From: a virus
Virus record (IMG/VR): IMGVR_UViG_3300043313_000488
Location: 1-42,629 of that record
Direction: 5' to 3' (one strand)
DNA length: 42,629 bases
The notes under the pieces are model-generated. The model saw nothing but the letters and a program-made list of their open reading frames with translations. It searched no databases and was not told where the DNA came from. Position 1 is the first letter of the stretch. Every line of letters starts with the position of its first letter. Of this stretch, positions 31,624 to 39,240 are shown piece after piece. A program made the position numbers and the translations under genes.

Positions 31624-32207
31624 CCGACAAAAAATGGACGTGGTGCAACAGCCACGGCAGCTACATCGCGGGACAGGCCGCGATCGACGGCGCGGACGCC
31701 ACCGCGGTCGACATGGAGGCGAAGTGGGGCTGCGGCCGGTTGAGGCTGCTGGTCGACACCGCATTGCGGGAGAAGTTCGACAGGCAGTGGTTCCTGTTCA
31801 ACACGGCGATCCAGAACGGCGACCTCGAGGCCGTGCGGCGGGAATCGGCCCGCATGGCGACGGCGTGGCGGGCGCTGGACCGGGCGGCGGACGAGGCAGG
31901 CCAGTCCCGCCTCGACCCCTACGTCTGGGAGATCACGCTGGACGACGGCAGCGTGGCGGCGCTGGTGCCGGACATGGCGAACGCCAAGCAGGTCATCGCC
32001 TCAGGCCGCGACGTCAGGGTGTACGACGTCGAGGAGCTGGGCCATATCCTCAGCCACTGGAACGAGATCAATGCCGTGAAAGCGACATGGCCGGGAGCGA
32101 CGGTCGAGAAGGTCCGCCGCCCTACCGAGCCGCTCAACCTGATCGGCAAGGGCGGCGACCTCGACGATCCGATTCCGAATCTCGGCGGGCTGATGTCGGC
32201 CGGGTAA
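31620..32207 (+). CDS. Conserved alphaproteobacterial phage protein, unknown
   Basis: The product is 195 aa; ATGA overlap with the previous gene. The helical N-terminal half (MEAKWGCGRLRLLVDTALRE, KFDRQWFLFNTAIQNGDLEA, VRRESARMATAWRALDRAAD) is followed by a beta-rich half (VWEITLDDGSVAALVPDMAN, VRVYDVEELGHIL, VKATWPGATVEKVRRP). I recognise this two-part pattern from phages and prophages of Rhizobiales, where it is unannotated. Its position, in an early operon just before a small basic protein and the regulatory island, hints at a DNA-processing or takeover role. Confidence 0.75.
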   Translation: MTDKKWTWCNSHGSYIAGQAAIDGADATAVDMEAKWGCGRLRLLVDTALREKFDRQWFLFNTAIQNGDLEAVRRESARMATAWRALDRAADEAGQSRLDPYVWEITLDDGSVAALVPDMANAKQVIASGRDVRVYDVEELGHILSHWNEINAVKATWPGATVEKVRRPTEPLNLIGKGGDLDDPIPNLGGLMSAG

Positions 32208-32240
32208 ACAGTTCGGCGCGGCTAGGGTAGCTCCCGAAAA

Positions 32241-32280
32241 GCAGGTTTCCGCGACCTGCCTGCCGCGTCGTTAGACGACG
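32241..32280 (+). promoter_or_regulatory. Tandem small hairpins in gene gap
   Basis: GCAGGT (32241-32246) pairs with ACCTGC (32254-32259), and CGTCGT (32266-32271) with ACGACG (32275-32280) over a 3-base loop. The gap 32208-32304 has nothing else convincing. A G-run (32285-32290) and two start codons follow. Confidence 0.45.
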
Positions 32281-32304
32281 TGAAGGGGGGAAAGCTGATG
32301 GGGC

Positions 32305-32754
32305 ATGGCGTGGAGGGGGAGGAACCGGGCACCGGGCACAAGGTACGCCTGCGGCAAGCTGAAGCCGAAGCCGAAACCGGTGGAACCGGAACAGCCGCAC
32401 CGCCGCGGCTACGGTTCCAACCCGTTGGCGGAGACCCAGCACGGCCGCTACCTGATGGATGGCCTGATTACGGGGCCACAGCACGTCGCTGGTGAGCTTT
32501 ATCGCAAGGCCCGTCTCAGATACCGGGCCGCGCTCGGCGTCACTGACGGCCTCTCCAGAGGGCACAGGGATGGGGGCGGGCAGGACGGGGAGCGGGACGA
32601 CGCGCAGGCGGTGGCCGAGTTCCTGAAGGCAAGGCAGGCCATGGGCCTGTCGGCGCGGGACGTCGAGTGGGTGGTCGGCAGCGACCGGGCGACGAGCAAT
32701 CCGGACGGCTACCGGCGGGGGCTGGACGCCCTCCGCCGGTTGTGGGGAATCTAG
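32305..32754 (+). CDS. Small basic phage protein, unknown
   Basis: The product is 149 aa from ATG 32305. MAWRGRNRAPGTRYACGKLK, then NPLAETQHGRYLMDGLITGP and ELYRKARLRYRAALGVTDG, resemble a family of small basic proteins near terminase genes in Rhizobiales phages (GKLKP..., GxxPLxxxYxxGLI, AxxYRxxRxxY). The C-terminus contains LSARDVEWVVGSDRATSNPD, YRRGLDALRRLW. The frame is chosen for this content; the best ribosome-binding site (GGGGGG) actually fits an out-of-frame ATG at 32298. DNA binding is inferred from charge only. Confidence 0.65.
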   Translation: MAWRGRNRAPGTRYACGKLKPKPKPVEPEQPHRRGYGSNPLAETQHGRYLMDGLITGPQHVAGELYRKARLRYRAALGVTDGLSRGHRDGGGQDGERDDAQAVAEFLKARQAMGLSARDVEWVVGSDRATSNPDGYRRGLDALRRLWGI

Positions 32755-32766
32755 GTGACAATCCTG

Positions 32767-32874
32767 CTACCATTCCCGATCGACGAGCTTTCTCCATTCG
32801 TATTCATTGATCATCTGGTCAAGTATCGAACCGACGAAAATCACGATCGCCATCAGGCCTAGCAGGTAGATCAT
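32767..32874 (-). CDS. Tiny membrane peptide (35 aa)
   Basis: The product begins MIYLLGLMAIVIFVGSILDQ: one transmembrane helix (residues about 2-18) and a charged tail ending NEYEWRKLVDREW. ATG at 32874 overlaps the upstream stop by ATGA, and GAGG lies about 7 bases before it. It is the last gene of a four-gene minus-strand operon. Small single-span peptides like this are holin, antiholin or exclusion candidates; nothing here decides between them. Confidence 0.62.
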   Translation of the reverse strand: MIYLLGLMAIVIFVGSILDQMINEYEWRKLVDREW

Positions 32875-33137
32875 GACGCCACCTCGCTGTCGCCGTCGCA
32901 CCAGTCACATTCGCCGACGCAGTCATCCAGCCCGCAGTTCATGCGTTCGATGATGTCGTCGTAGTCAGGCTTCCAAGGCTGATAGACAGTCTCGACCAGC
33001 TCGTGAACTCCACCATCGACCCAGACCTTGCGGTGCGGTGCCTCGACCAAGCAGCAGTGGCTGTCGCCGCATTTGTAGTCCTCGACCTTGGCCCCAAGTT
33101 TTTTGGCCAAGGCCTTCATCTGTCGGAGGGTGCTCAT
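32871..33137 (-). CDS. Cys-rich small protein, unknown
   Basis: The product is 88 aa from ATG 33137, overlapping the upstream stop (ATGA), with GAGG about 8 bases upstream. The N-terminal helix (LRQMKALAKKLGAKVEDYKC) is followed by beta segments and an acidic Cys-rich end (MNCGLDDCVGECDWCDGDSE). Eight Cys in total (KCGDSHCCLVEA plus the tail) suggest metal binding. No family is recognised. Confidence 0.66.
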   Translation of the reverse strand: MSTLRQMKALAKKLGAKVEDYKCGDSHCCLVEAPHRKVWVDGGVHELVETVYQPWKPDYDDIIERMNCGLDDCVGECDWCDGDSEVAS

Positions 33138-33340
33138 GCCGGTGTCCTCAGATAGCGCCACTCTGCGATCCACTCCCTGAGCGGAAGGTCGTTGAGGGCG
33201 GAGACGTAGACGGCGCTGGAACGCCATTCGCAGGCATCGCCGTCGACGAAGTAGAAGTAGCCGTCGCCCTTGACGAGGCGCTCGGCCCCGCCAAGTCTGG
33301 CGATCTCGCGGTTGACCGCATTGAGGGTGAGGTGGGTCAT
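33134..33340 (-). CDS. Small phage protein, unknown
   Basis: The product is 68 aa from ATG 33340 (ATGA overlap with the gene before). LNAVNREIARLGGAERLVKG followed by DGYFYFVDGDACEWRSSAVY and LREWIAEW matches, from memory, a small family spread through phages (LNxxIxxLG.ELVKGxGYFYF.....SxSVYVxxLNxLxLxxW). Function is unknown. It is the second gene of the four-gene operon. Confidence 0.72.
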   Translation of the reverse strand: MTHLTLNAVNREIARLGGAERLVKGDGYFYFVDGDACEWRSSAVYVSALNDLPLREWIAEWRYLRTPA

Positions 33341-33690
33341 GCCGTCACCCGCTTGCCGGAACGCGCCGTCACCCGGTGGTTGCGGCACACGGTCTCGCCC
33401 ATGTGGGCCTGCAGGTACTGGCGGGAGAGCGTCGCGCGGTAGTCCTCGACCACCCGCTTGAACTCAGCCTTCAGGATCTCGTCGGGAGCCTCGCGAACGG
33501 ATTCGGAAATGTTGACGCGGAACAGCTCGCCCTCATAAGACCCGACAGCGAGGTCGGCCATCGCGTCCTTCAGCGCCTTCTCCTTGATCGCCAGCTCGGC
33601 CTGCATGGCCTTCAGCTCGCCGAAGGCGTCGATTACGGCGGAGAGGTTCGAGGAGTTCGAGGCGGCGGTCTTGGTTGCGGTCTTGGTCAT
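33337..33690 (-). CDS. Coiled-coil phage protein, first gene of leftward operon
   Basis: The product is 117 aa. A Thr/Ala/Ser-rich start is followed by a helix (LKAMQAELAIKEKALKDAMA), a short beta part (GSYEGELFRVNISESVREAP), and another helix region (KAEFKRVVEDYRATLSRQYL) with a basic end (VCRNHRVTARSGKRVTA). The EKALKDxx...GxYEGxLFRVxISExxR pattern recurs in small phage proteins of unknown role. The start carries the shared GCAAAGGGAA leader, and the promoter/operator region lies directly upstream. Confidence 0.7.
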   Translation of the reverse strand: MTKTATKTAASNSSNLSAVIDAFGELKAMQAELAIKEKALKDAMADLAVGSYEGELFRVNISESVREAPDEILKAEFKRVVEDYRATLSRQYLQAHMGETVCRNHRVTARSGKRVTA

Positions 33691-33696
33691 AGGTGT

Positions 33697-33706
33697 TTCC
33701 CTTTGC
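33697..33706 (-). promoter_or_regulatory. Shared leader motif GCAAAGGGAA (copy 4)
   Basis: An exact copy of the 10-mer, 6 bases before the ATG at 33690. Confidence 0.75.
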
Positions 33707-33729
33707 GTTGGTCGTCTTCAGTGATTGAG

Positions 33730-33758
33730 ACCCTACCCAAATAATTTGGGTGGGTCAA
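33730..33758 (-). promoter_or_regulatory. Leftward promoter with embedded operator
   Basis: On the minus strand, TTGACC (33758-33753) and TAGGGT (33735-33730) are separated by exactly 17 bases. The spacer is filled by the palindrome at 33735-33751, so a bound repressor would block the promoter. It would drive the operon starting at 33690. Confidence 0.65.
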
Positions 33759-33786
33759 CAACTATCTTCAAATAATTTGTGTGGGT
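33735..33786. promoter_or_regulatory. Two palindromic operators, 31-bp period
   Basis: Site 1 is the perfect 17-bp palindrome ACCCAAATAATTTGGGT (33735-33751). Site 2 has the perfect core CAAATAATTTG (33769-33779). Both are followed by a GTGGGT flank, making an 18-bp direct repeat (33738-33755 and 33769-33786) with one mismatch. The centres are 31 bp apart, about three helical turns, placing the sites on the same face. The adjacent HTH protein (33821-34036) is the obvious candidate ligand. Confidence 0.75.
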
Positions 33787-33820
33787 GGACAAAATGTCGC
33801 AAGGCCGCTAGGCTCGGCCG

Positions 33821-34036
33821 ATGAGCTGGCAAACCAAGCGCACGATGACGCCGTACAATTTCAGGACTTCGCTCGAGGCGCTCGGCCTCAGTCAGGCCGC
33901 CTGCGCCAGATTCCTTGGGCTGTCGTCGCGCCAGATCGCGCGCATGCAGCAGGGCGAGGCCACGGTGCCGGTGCCGGTGGCGCTGCTGCTGTCGTCGATG
34001 CTCGAGCACGGCGAGCAGCCGGAATCGCCGCCATGA
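33821..34036 (+). CDS. Small HTH regulator (Cro/XRE-like)
   Basis: The product is 71 aa from ATG 33821; an alternative ATG at 33845 (MTPYNFRTSLEALG) would match the usual start of this family better, and neither has a strong ribosome-binding site. LSQAACARFLGLSSRQIARM is a clear helix-turn-helix, followed by QQGEATVPVPVALLLSSMLE. This compact pattern (LGLSQxxxARFLGVSxRxxxRWxxGxxxVPxxVALLL) is common in Rhizobiales phage and prophage regulators. It lies just right of the paired operators and probably regulates the divergent promoters. Confidence 0.8.
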   Translation: MSWQTKRTMTPYNFRTSLEALGLSQAACARFLGLSSRQIARMQQGEATVPVPVALLLSSMLEHGEQPESPP

Positions 34037-34047
34037 GGGAGGAGCCG

Positions 34048-34203
34048 ATGACCACCACGGTATGGCTCGACGAGGAGACCTTCGCCCTGCTAAGGCGGGT
34101 CATCGATCGTATCGAGGCCATCAAGGCCCAGCGCGTCACATCGGGTCAGGCCGTCGCGTTCGTGCTCGAGGCATGGTTGGATGCCCATGATCCCCTTGAC
34201 TGA
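34048..34203 (+). CDS. Ribbon-helix-helix-like small protein
   Basis: The product is 51 aa from ATG 34048, chosen for the strong GGAGG site 4-5 bases upstream; an in-frame ATG at 34033 overlaps the HTH stop. TTTVWLDEETFALLRRVIDR, IEAIKAQRVTSGQAVAFVLE, AWLDAH has the strand-helix-helix look of CopG/Arc-type DNA-binding proteins. It pairs with the HTH gene as a second candidate regulator. Confidence 0.62.
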   Translation: MTTTVWLDEETFALLRRVIDRIEAIKAQRVTSGQAVAFVLEAWLDAHDPLD

Positions 34204-34260
34204 CTGAAAAAACCGGTTCAGTTTCTTAAATGTAGGTGGCCGGGGCGGTCACCTACATTT
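34203..34260 (+). promoter_or_regulatory. Two hairpins between regulators and packaging genes
   Basis: ACTGAA (34203-34208) pairs with TTCAGT (34217-34222). Then AAATGTAGGTGGCC (34228-34241) pairs with GGTCACCTACATTT (34247-34260): 14 bp including one G-U, loop of 5. No proper T-run follows, so an attenuator, processing site or operator is more likely than a terminator. Confidence 0.6.
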
Positions 34261-34285
34261 ACCCCAACCAGATCAAATCCAGAAC

Positions 34286-34465
34286 ATGGCCGACGCGAAA
34301 ATCATCCTCCTGATCGAGGAGCGGATGAAACACGCGCGCGCGTATACCGACACGACCTTCAATTCCGTCGAGGGCGAGATCTCCGAACTGCGCAGCCGCG
34401 TCGATCAAATGGTGCAGCGCATCGAAGCTCTGGAATTGGGAGAGCAGTCTCCCACAAGTGGTTGA
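34286..34465 (+). CDS. Small coiled-coil protein (59 aa)
   Basis: The product begins MADAKIILLIEERMKHARAY and continues with heptad-like helices (VEGEISELRSRVDQMVQRIE, ALELGEQ). It is likely a short parallel or trimeric coiled coil. There is no good ribosome-binding site, so the call rests on the clean reading frame, helical pattern and position just before the packaging genes. Its stop lies 8 bases before the next ATG. Function is unknown. Confidence 0.55.
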   Translation: MADAKIILLIEERMKHARAYTDTTFNSVEGEISELRSRVDQMVQRIEALELGEQSPTSG

Positions 34466-34473
34466 CAGTACCA

Positions 34474-34698
34474 ATGCCGAGAAAATCAGAGCCGCGCGAC
34501 ATCCGCTCGATGGCGCGGGCGTACAGCGACGGCAACATCAAGGCCTTGGCCGCACTGGCGGCGGAGGGCAACGAGCCTGAGATCCGGCTGCGCGCGATCG
34601 GCATGCTGCTGGAGCGCGGCTGGGGCCGGCCGCAGCAAGAGCTGAAAACGGATTCCGAAATCCGGGTGACGATTCGAAAGATGCTCGGCGATGACTGA
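34474..34698 (+). CDS. Candidate terminase small subunit (short)
   Basis: The product is 74 aa from ATG 34474. It starts with MPRKSEPRDIRSMARAYSDG, then helices (NIKALAALAAEGNEPEIRLR, AIGMLLERGWGRPQQ) and EIRVTIRKMLGDD. This helical pattern (ALxxLAxIA...RxxAxxxLLDRGWGRPxQ) occurs in small proteins immediately before terL in Rhizobiales phages. Its overlap of 8 bases with terL supports a packaging role. It is shorter than classical small terminases, so the call is tentative. Confidence 0.6.
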   Translation: MPRKSEPRDIRSMARAYSDGNIKALAALAAEGNEPEIRLRAIGMLLERGWGRPQQELKTDSEIRVTIRKMLGDD

Positions 34699-36064
34699 TA
34701 TCACCGACATCGACCTGCCCTACAACGGCTGGCAGCCGCGGCCGCATCAGAAGAAGTTATGGCGCTACCTCGCCCGCGGCGGCAAGCGCGCGATGGCGAT
34801 CTGGCACCGCCGCGCCGGCAAGGACGAGGTGCTGCTGCATCACACCAGCGTCTCGATGATGGAGCGACCAGCGAACTTCTGGACCTGCCTCCCGGAGTAC
34901 GCGCAGGCCCGCAAGGCGTTGTGGAGCGCCGTAAACCCGCACACCGGAATCAGGCGCATCGACGAGGTGTTTCCGCGCCAGCTGCGCGCCACCACCGACG
35001 AAGGCATGATGTTCATCCGTTACCACAATGGCGCGACGTGGCAGTGCATCGGCTCGGACACCTACGATTCCACCATGGGATCGAGCTGCGCCGGCCTGAC
35101 CATGAGCGAGGCGGCGCTCTCGAACCCGGCAGCGTGGGCGTATTTCAAACCGATGATCGAGGAAAACAACGGGTGGGCGGCCTTCATCAGTACGCCCCGC
35201 GGTAAAAACCACACCTACGACATGTTCAAGTACGCGCAGCGACAACCGGGCTGGTTCGCCGAGCTGCTCACCGCCGAGCAGACCGGTGCGCTGACCAAGG
35301 ACAAGCTCGACGAGGCGCTGGCCGAGTATCAGGCGCTGTACGGCGAGGCAATGGGGTCGGCGCAGTATCGGCAGGAATATCTCTGCGACTGGAATGCCGG
35401 CGGCAGTATTGGCAGCTTCTATACCGTCGAGATGCTGGCGGTGCGCGACCAAGGCCGGGTGCTCGAGGTCGAGGCGCTCGAGGGCCAGCCGGTGCACCGC
35501 TCTTGGGACATCGGCATGGCCGACGACACCTCCGTGTGGTGGTGGCAGAATCAGGGCGCGCAATGCGTCATCCTCGACTGCTACTCCAACTCGAGCCAAG
35601 GCCTCGAGCACTACGCCGAGCTGATCGAGAACCGCAACCGCGAGCGCGGCTGGATCGGCGGCATCGACTACGTGCCGCACGACGCCAAGGTCAGGGAGTG
35701 GGGCACCGGCAAGACCCGCGTCGAAACCATGCGGCAGCTCGGCCTTAGCCCGATGCTGGTGCAGGACGCGAGTCTGCAGGACGGCATCAACGCCGTGCGG
35801 CAGACGCTGCAGTTCTGCGTCTTTCACCCCCGCTGCGAGAAGGGCATCTCGGCGCTCGAGCAGTACAAGAGGGAATGGGACGATGACCTCAAGACCTTCA
35901 AGAAAACCGCCCTGCATGACTGGACTTCGCATTACGCGGATTCGTTCCGGTATCTCTCGCTCTCTTGGAAGCATGCGCCGCGACGCGAGATCCCGCCTGC
36001 GCCGATGGAGGGCTGGATTATTCCGCCGCCGGAGGAGCCGCGTCGTGGCCGGATTATTCTCTGA
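34691..36064 (+). CDS. terL: Terminase large subunit
   Basis: The product is 457 aa. The ATPase half has AMAIWHRRAGKDEVLLHHTS (Walker A-like HRRAGKD, residues 38-44), TWQCIGSDTYDSTMGSSCAG, LTMSEAAL as Walker B-like, and FISTPRGKNHTYDMF (motif III type). The nuclease half has HRSWDIGMADDTSVWWW (Asp in DIG), IDYVPHDAKVREWGTGKTRV and HYADSFRYLSLSW (Asp) as metal-binding candidates. It packages DNA through the portal. The genome shows no cos or terminal-repeat signature, so headful packaging is plausible but unproven. Confidence 0.92.
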   Translation: MTDITDIDLPYNGWQPRPHQKKLWRYLARGGKRAMAIWHRRAGKDEVLLHHTSVSMMERPANFWTCLPEYAQARKALWSAVNPHTGIRRIDEVFPRQLRATTDEGMMFIRYHNGATWQCIGSDTYDSTMGSSCAGLTMSEAALSNPAAWAYFKPMIEENNGWAAFISTPRGKNHTYDMFKYAQRQPGWFAELLTAEQTGALTKDKLDEALAEYQALYGEAMGSAQYRQEYLCDWNAGGSIGSFYTVEMLAVRDQGRVLEVEALEGQPVHRSWDIGMADDTSVWWWQNQGAQCVILDCYSNSSQGLEHYAELIENRNRERGWIGGIDYVPHDAKVREWGTGKTRVETMRQLGLSPMLVQDASLQDGINAVRQTLQFCVFHPRCEKGISALEQYKREWDDDLKTFKKTALHDWTSHYADSFRYLSLSWKHAPRREIPPAPMEGWIIPPPEEPRRGRIIL

Positions 36065-36076
36065 GACGCGCGGCAG

Positions 36077-36172
36077 ATGAGGCCGTGGCATAATCCGCCA
36101 TACTTGCAGACCGCCATGATCATCGCCGTTATCGCCTTGGCGCTGGGATTGATCGGATTGCTGTCGTACTAA
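36077..36172 (+). CDS. Tiny membrane peptide (31 aa)
   Basis: The product begins MRPWHNPPYLQTAMIIAVIA and ends LALGLIGLLSY: a short polar head and one strongly hydrophobic helix. No good ribosome-binding site is visible, so this is uncertain. It lies just after terL, in the 137-base gap before the next gene. It would be a candidate holin-like or virion membrane peptide, by hydrophobicity only. Confidence 0.42.
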   Translation: MRPWHNPPYLQTAMIIAVIALALGLIGLLSY

Positions 36173-36201
36173 TTGCCCGTCTCATCAAGGGGAGGACGGG
36201 T

Positions 36202-36477
36202 ATGCACGGAAAGATCGCGGGCATCACGGTGCCCGGTGTCTGCAAGGCGATGGGGATTGAGCCGGAAAAATATCTGATGTGGTCGGCCGGCCAGATCGTA
36301 GTCAAGGAGTACATGCGACGCTACGGCGCGCCGCCACCGAAGGACAACCGCCGGAAGACCTACACTGACGGCTTCCACTGCTTTGCAATCTACGAAGAGC
36401 ATATGCGCAACTACATCGAGATGGTGATTCGCGCGCACCTGACCGAGAAGGCGAGGCAGGGCGACCTGTTCGACTGA
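36202..36477 (+). CDS. Small phage protein, unknown
   Basis: The product is 91 aa with a strong GGGGAGG site. MHGKIAGITVPGVCKAMGIE, then MRRYGAPPPKDNRRKTYTDG and FHCFAIYEEHMRNYIEMVIR. It is mixed alpha/beta, with an acidic end (QGDLFD). It lies between terL and portal and may be a minor packaging or head factor. No family is recognised. Confidence 0.65.
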   Translation: MHGKIAGITVPGVCKAMGIEPEKYLMWSAGQIVVKEYMRRYGAPPPKDNRRKTYTDGFHCFAIYEEHMRNYIEMVIRAHLTEKARQGDLFD

Positions 36478-36532
36478 GCTACCCGCGACGGCAACGACCG
36501 CGCGGCGATGATAAGCAAGAGGCAATGTTCAA

Positions 36533-38869
36533 ATGCCCGAATCCGACAAGCCGGTCGACGACGACGTCCGCACGGATGACGAAGAATACAATCCCAGTCT
36601 GGAGCCGAAGAGCGCCAAGGCGTGGCTCAACCTGCTGATCGAATCCGAGAAGGCGTTCGAGTCTTGGAACGACCACTGCGACCGCATCGACAAGCAGTAC
36701 GCATCACTCGACCGGCTCTCCAACCACGCCCGCGACAAAGAGTTCTCGATGTTCTGGGCCAATTGCGAGGTGATCAAGCCGAGCATCTACGCCAAGCCGC
36801 CGCAGCCCGTCGTCGTCCCCAAGTTCAAGGACCGCCGCCCGGTCTACCAGCAGGCCAGCGAGTTGGCCGAGCGCTGCGCCGTGGTGGCGTTCGACCTCGC
36901 CGAGATCGACGAGCTGATGAAGCTGGTGCGCGACGATCTTGCATTGATCGATCGCGGCGTGGCGTGGTGCCGTTACGAATCCGGCAAGGGCAAGGGTTAC
37001 TACAGGCACGAGAAGGTCTGCATCGATTTCAAGGGCCGCAAGGATTTCCTGCACTCGATCGCGCGCAACTGGCGTGAGGTGACGTGGGTGGCCGGCGCGA
37101 GCTACCTGACCCGGTCAGAAGCGCGCAAGCGATTTCGCAAGCACTCCGGCGACGAGTACCAGCAGGCCGAATATCGCGTCGACAAGGACGCCAAGGAAGT
37201 CGGCGGTGCCGACCGACGCGAGCGCGCCGCGTTCTGGGAGATCTGGGACAAGGCCAACCAGCGTGTGCTCTGGGTCGCGCACGGCTGCGACAGGATATTG
37301 GACGAGGACGAGCCGCACCTCGACCTGCGCAACTTCTTCCCGTGCCCGAAGCCGGCCTACGGCACCGTGCAGCGCGGTTCGCTGGTGCCGGTGCCCGACG
37401 TGATGCAGTACCGCGACCAGCTCGAGGAGGTGAACCTGCTGACCTCGCGCATCCACGCGCTGAGTGACGCGCTCGAGGCCAAGGGCTTCTACCCGGCCGG
37501 CGGCGCGGAAATCAGCGACGCGGTGCAGGCCGCCGTGAAAACCCACACGCCGGGAAGGATGCTGATTCCGATCGCCAACTGGGCGCAGTTCGGCGGCTCG
37601 AAAGAAGTCATCATCTGGCTGCCGATCGACATGATCGCACAGACCATCACCGCGCTCGTCGCCCTGCGCAAGGAGATCATCTCCGACATCTACCAGATCA
37701 TGGGACTGAGCGACATCATGCGCGGCGCGACCGACCCGCAGGAGACGCTCGGCGCGCAGCAGCTCAAGACCCAGTACGGCTCGACGCGAATCCGTGACAA
37801 GCAGCAGGAGCTGGTGCGGCTGGCGCGCGACCTCGTCGAGATCACCATCGAGATCATCACCGACAAGTTCGACGAAGTCACCATCATCGAGATGAGCCAA
37901 AGCCAACTGCCGACCGAGAAGATGCAGCGCAAGCAGGTCGCGCAGATCCAGCAGGAGATGCAGAACCAGCAGCTCGCGTTTCAGAAGATGACGCAGTTGC
38001 CGCAGGCGCAGCAGCTCCAGCAGCAGAACCCGGAGCAGGCCCAGCAAGTAATGGCGCAGGCGCAGCAGATGCTGACGCAGGCGCAGACCGCCGGCCAGAC
38101 CTCGATCAAGAAAATCATGGAGAAGCCGAACCTCGATCAGGTGCTGCACTTCCTTAAATCAAACCGCGCCAAGAGCTTCGTGCTCGACATCGAAACCGAC
38201 AGCACGATCATGGCCGACGAGATGGCGGAGAAGCAGAGCCGCACCGAGTTCGTGCAGGTACTCGGCAACATGATGCAGCAGCTCTCGGCGCTGGTGGCGG
38301 CCGAGCCGAAGAGCGCCGACTTCTGCGGCGAGGTGTTGAAGTTCGCCACCGCGCCGTTCCGCGCCGGCCGTTCTCTGGAAGGGTCGATCGACGATCTGGT
38401 CGAGCAGATGAAGATGAAGTCCGACCAGCCCAAGCCGGACGACCCGCTCACCGCCAAGACCAAGGCGGATTCGCAGATCGCGCAGGCCAAGCTCAAGCAG
38501 GATGCCGAGAAGGACAAGGCCGAACTGGCGCTGAAGGCCGAGGAGATCAAGCAGAAGGATCGTCACAAGCAGATGGAGCTGGAGACCACCAAGCAGATCA
38601 AGATGCTTGAGTTGCGCGCCAAGACCGACGACGACCGCATCCGTGCCGACGCGCAGAACCAGAAGGCGATGCACGACCGCGAGAAGCATCAGTCGGACAT
38701 GATCAAGAAGCAGGCCGACGTCGACGCCGCGGCGCAGAAGGCCGAGATTGCGCAGCAGCAGATGGTGATGCGGCGCGACGACATGGCCGCCAAGCAGGCC
38801 GAGCGTCAGGCCGCGCAGCAGTTCAAGCAGACGCAGATGCTCAACAAACCGGGACCGATTGTGCCATGA
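36533..38869 (+). CDS. Portal protein
   Basis: The product is 778 aa, a large podovirus-type portal. The clip/wing core includes EFSMFWANCEVIKPSIYAKP, PQPVVVPKFKDRRPVYQQAS, DLALIDRGVAWCRYESGKGK, FFPCPKPAYGTVQRGSLVPV and IYQIMGLSDIMRGATDPQET. From about residue 460 the chain is Gln-rich and helical, then from about residue 620 a long charged coiled coil (KLKQDAEKDKAELALKAEEI) and MVMRRDDMAAKQAERQAAQQ, which is barrel-like. The QIMGLSDIMRGATD motif is typical of portals in this group. It should form the dodecameric packaging ring at the head vertex. Confidence 0.9.
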   Translation: MPESDKPVDDDVRTDDEEYNPSLEPKSAKAWLNLLIESEKAFESWNDHCDRIDKQYASLDRLSNHARDKEFSMFWANCEVIKPSIYAKPPQPVVVPKFKDRRPVYQQASELAERCAVVAFDLAEIDELMKLVRDDLALIDRGVAWCRYESGKGKGYYRHEKVCIDFKGRKDFLHSIARNWREVTWVAGASYLTRSEARKRFRKHSGDEYQQAEYRVDKDAKEVGGADRRERAAFWEIWDKANQRVLWVAHGCDRILDEDEPHLDLRNFFPCPKPAYGTVQRGSLVPVPDVMQYRDQLEEVNLLTSRIHALSDALEAKGFYPAGGAEISDAVQAAVKTHTPGRMLIPIANWAQFGGSKEVIIWLPIDMIAQTITALVALRKEIISDIYQIMGLSDIMRGATDPQETLGAQQLKTQYGSTRIRDKQQELVRLARDLVEITIEIITDKFDEVTIIEMSQSQLPTEKMQRKQVAQIQQEMQNQQLAFQKMTQLPQAQQLQQQNPEQAQQVMAQAQQMLTQAQTAGQTSIKKIMEKPNLDQVLHFLKSNRAKSFVLDIETDSTIMADEMAEKQSRTEFVQVLGNMMQQLSALVAAEPKSADFCGEVLKFATAPFRAGRSLEGSIDDLVEQMKMKSDQPKPDDPLTAKTKADSQIAQAKLKQDAEKDKAELALKAEEIKQKDRHKQMELETTKQIKMLELRAKTDDDRIRADAQNQKAMHDREKHQSDMIKKQADVDAAAQKAEIAQQQMVMRRDDMAAKQAERQAAQQFKQTQMLNKPGPIVP

Positions 38870-39240
38870 GCGACAGAAACAGCATTGCCATGAAGCTGGC
38901 TGGGATCAGGGAGCCTTACGCGCTCGAGCCTGAAGCCACCATGCCGACTCCGGAGCAGGCCGCCAGAGAGGCGGAGTGGAAGGCGAAGGTACACGCCATG
39001 CCGCCTCCGTCTCCGGGTGGCGCTCCGGTGATCGAGAGGCAGGGTCCGTTGTCGCGGGAGGAGATGCAGATGGAGCAAAACCTCATGGAGTACATGCGGC
39101 AGCTGGAGGAGCAAAAACTGAATACTCCGCAAGGAGTGCCGATGTCGTCCAGCGCCGTGCCGGTGCAGGTGGCGCGGGCAACAGACTACAATCCGGATTG
39201 GGAAGGCCTCGACGTTGTCGGAGGCAGATATGATGGCTGA
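38866..39240 (+). CDS. Uncharacterised protein after portal
   Basis: The product is 124 aa; ATGA overlap with the portal stop. It starts MSDRNSIAMKLAGIREPYAL and is Pro/Met/Glu-rich, with a helix (EEMQMEQNLMEYMRQLEEQK) and a flexible C-terminus ending VVGGRYDG. Probably disordered in large part. A head-associated or chaperone role is possible from position; no family is recognised. Its end overlaps the start of the next gene. Confidence 0.65.
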   Translation: MSDRNSIAMKLAGIREPYALEPEATMPTPEQAAREAEWKAKVHAMPPPSPGGAPVIERQGPLSREEMQMEQNLMEYMRQLEEQKLNTPQGVPMSSSAVPVQVARATDYNPDWEGLDVVGGRYDG

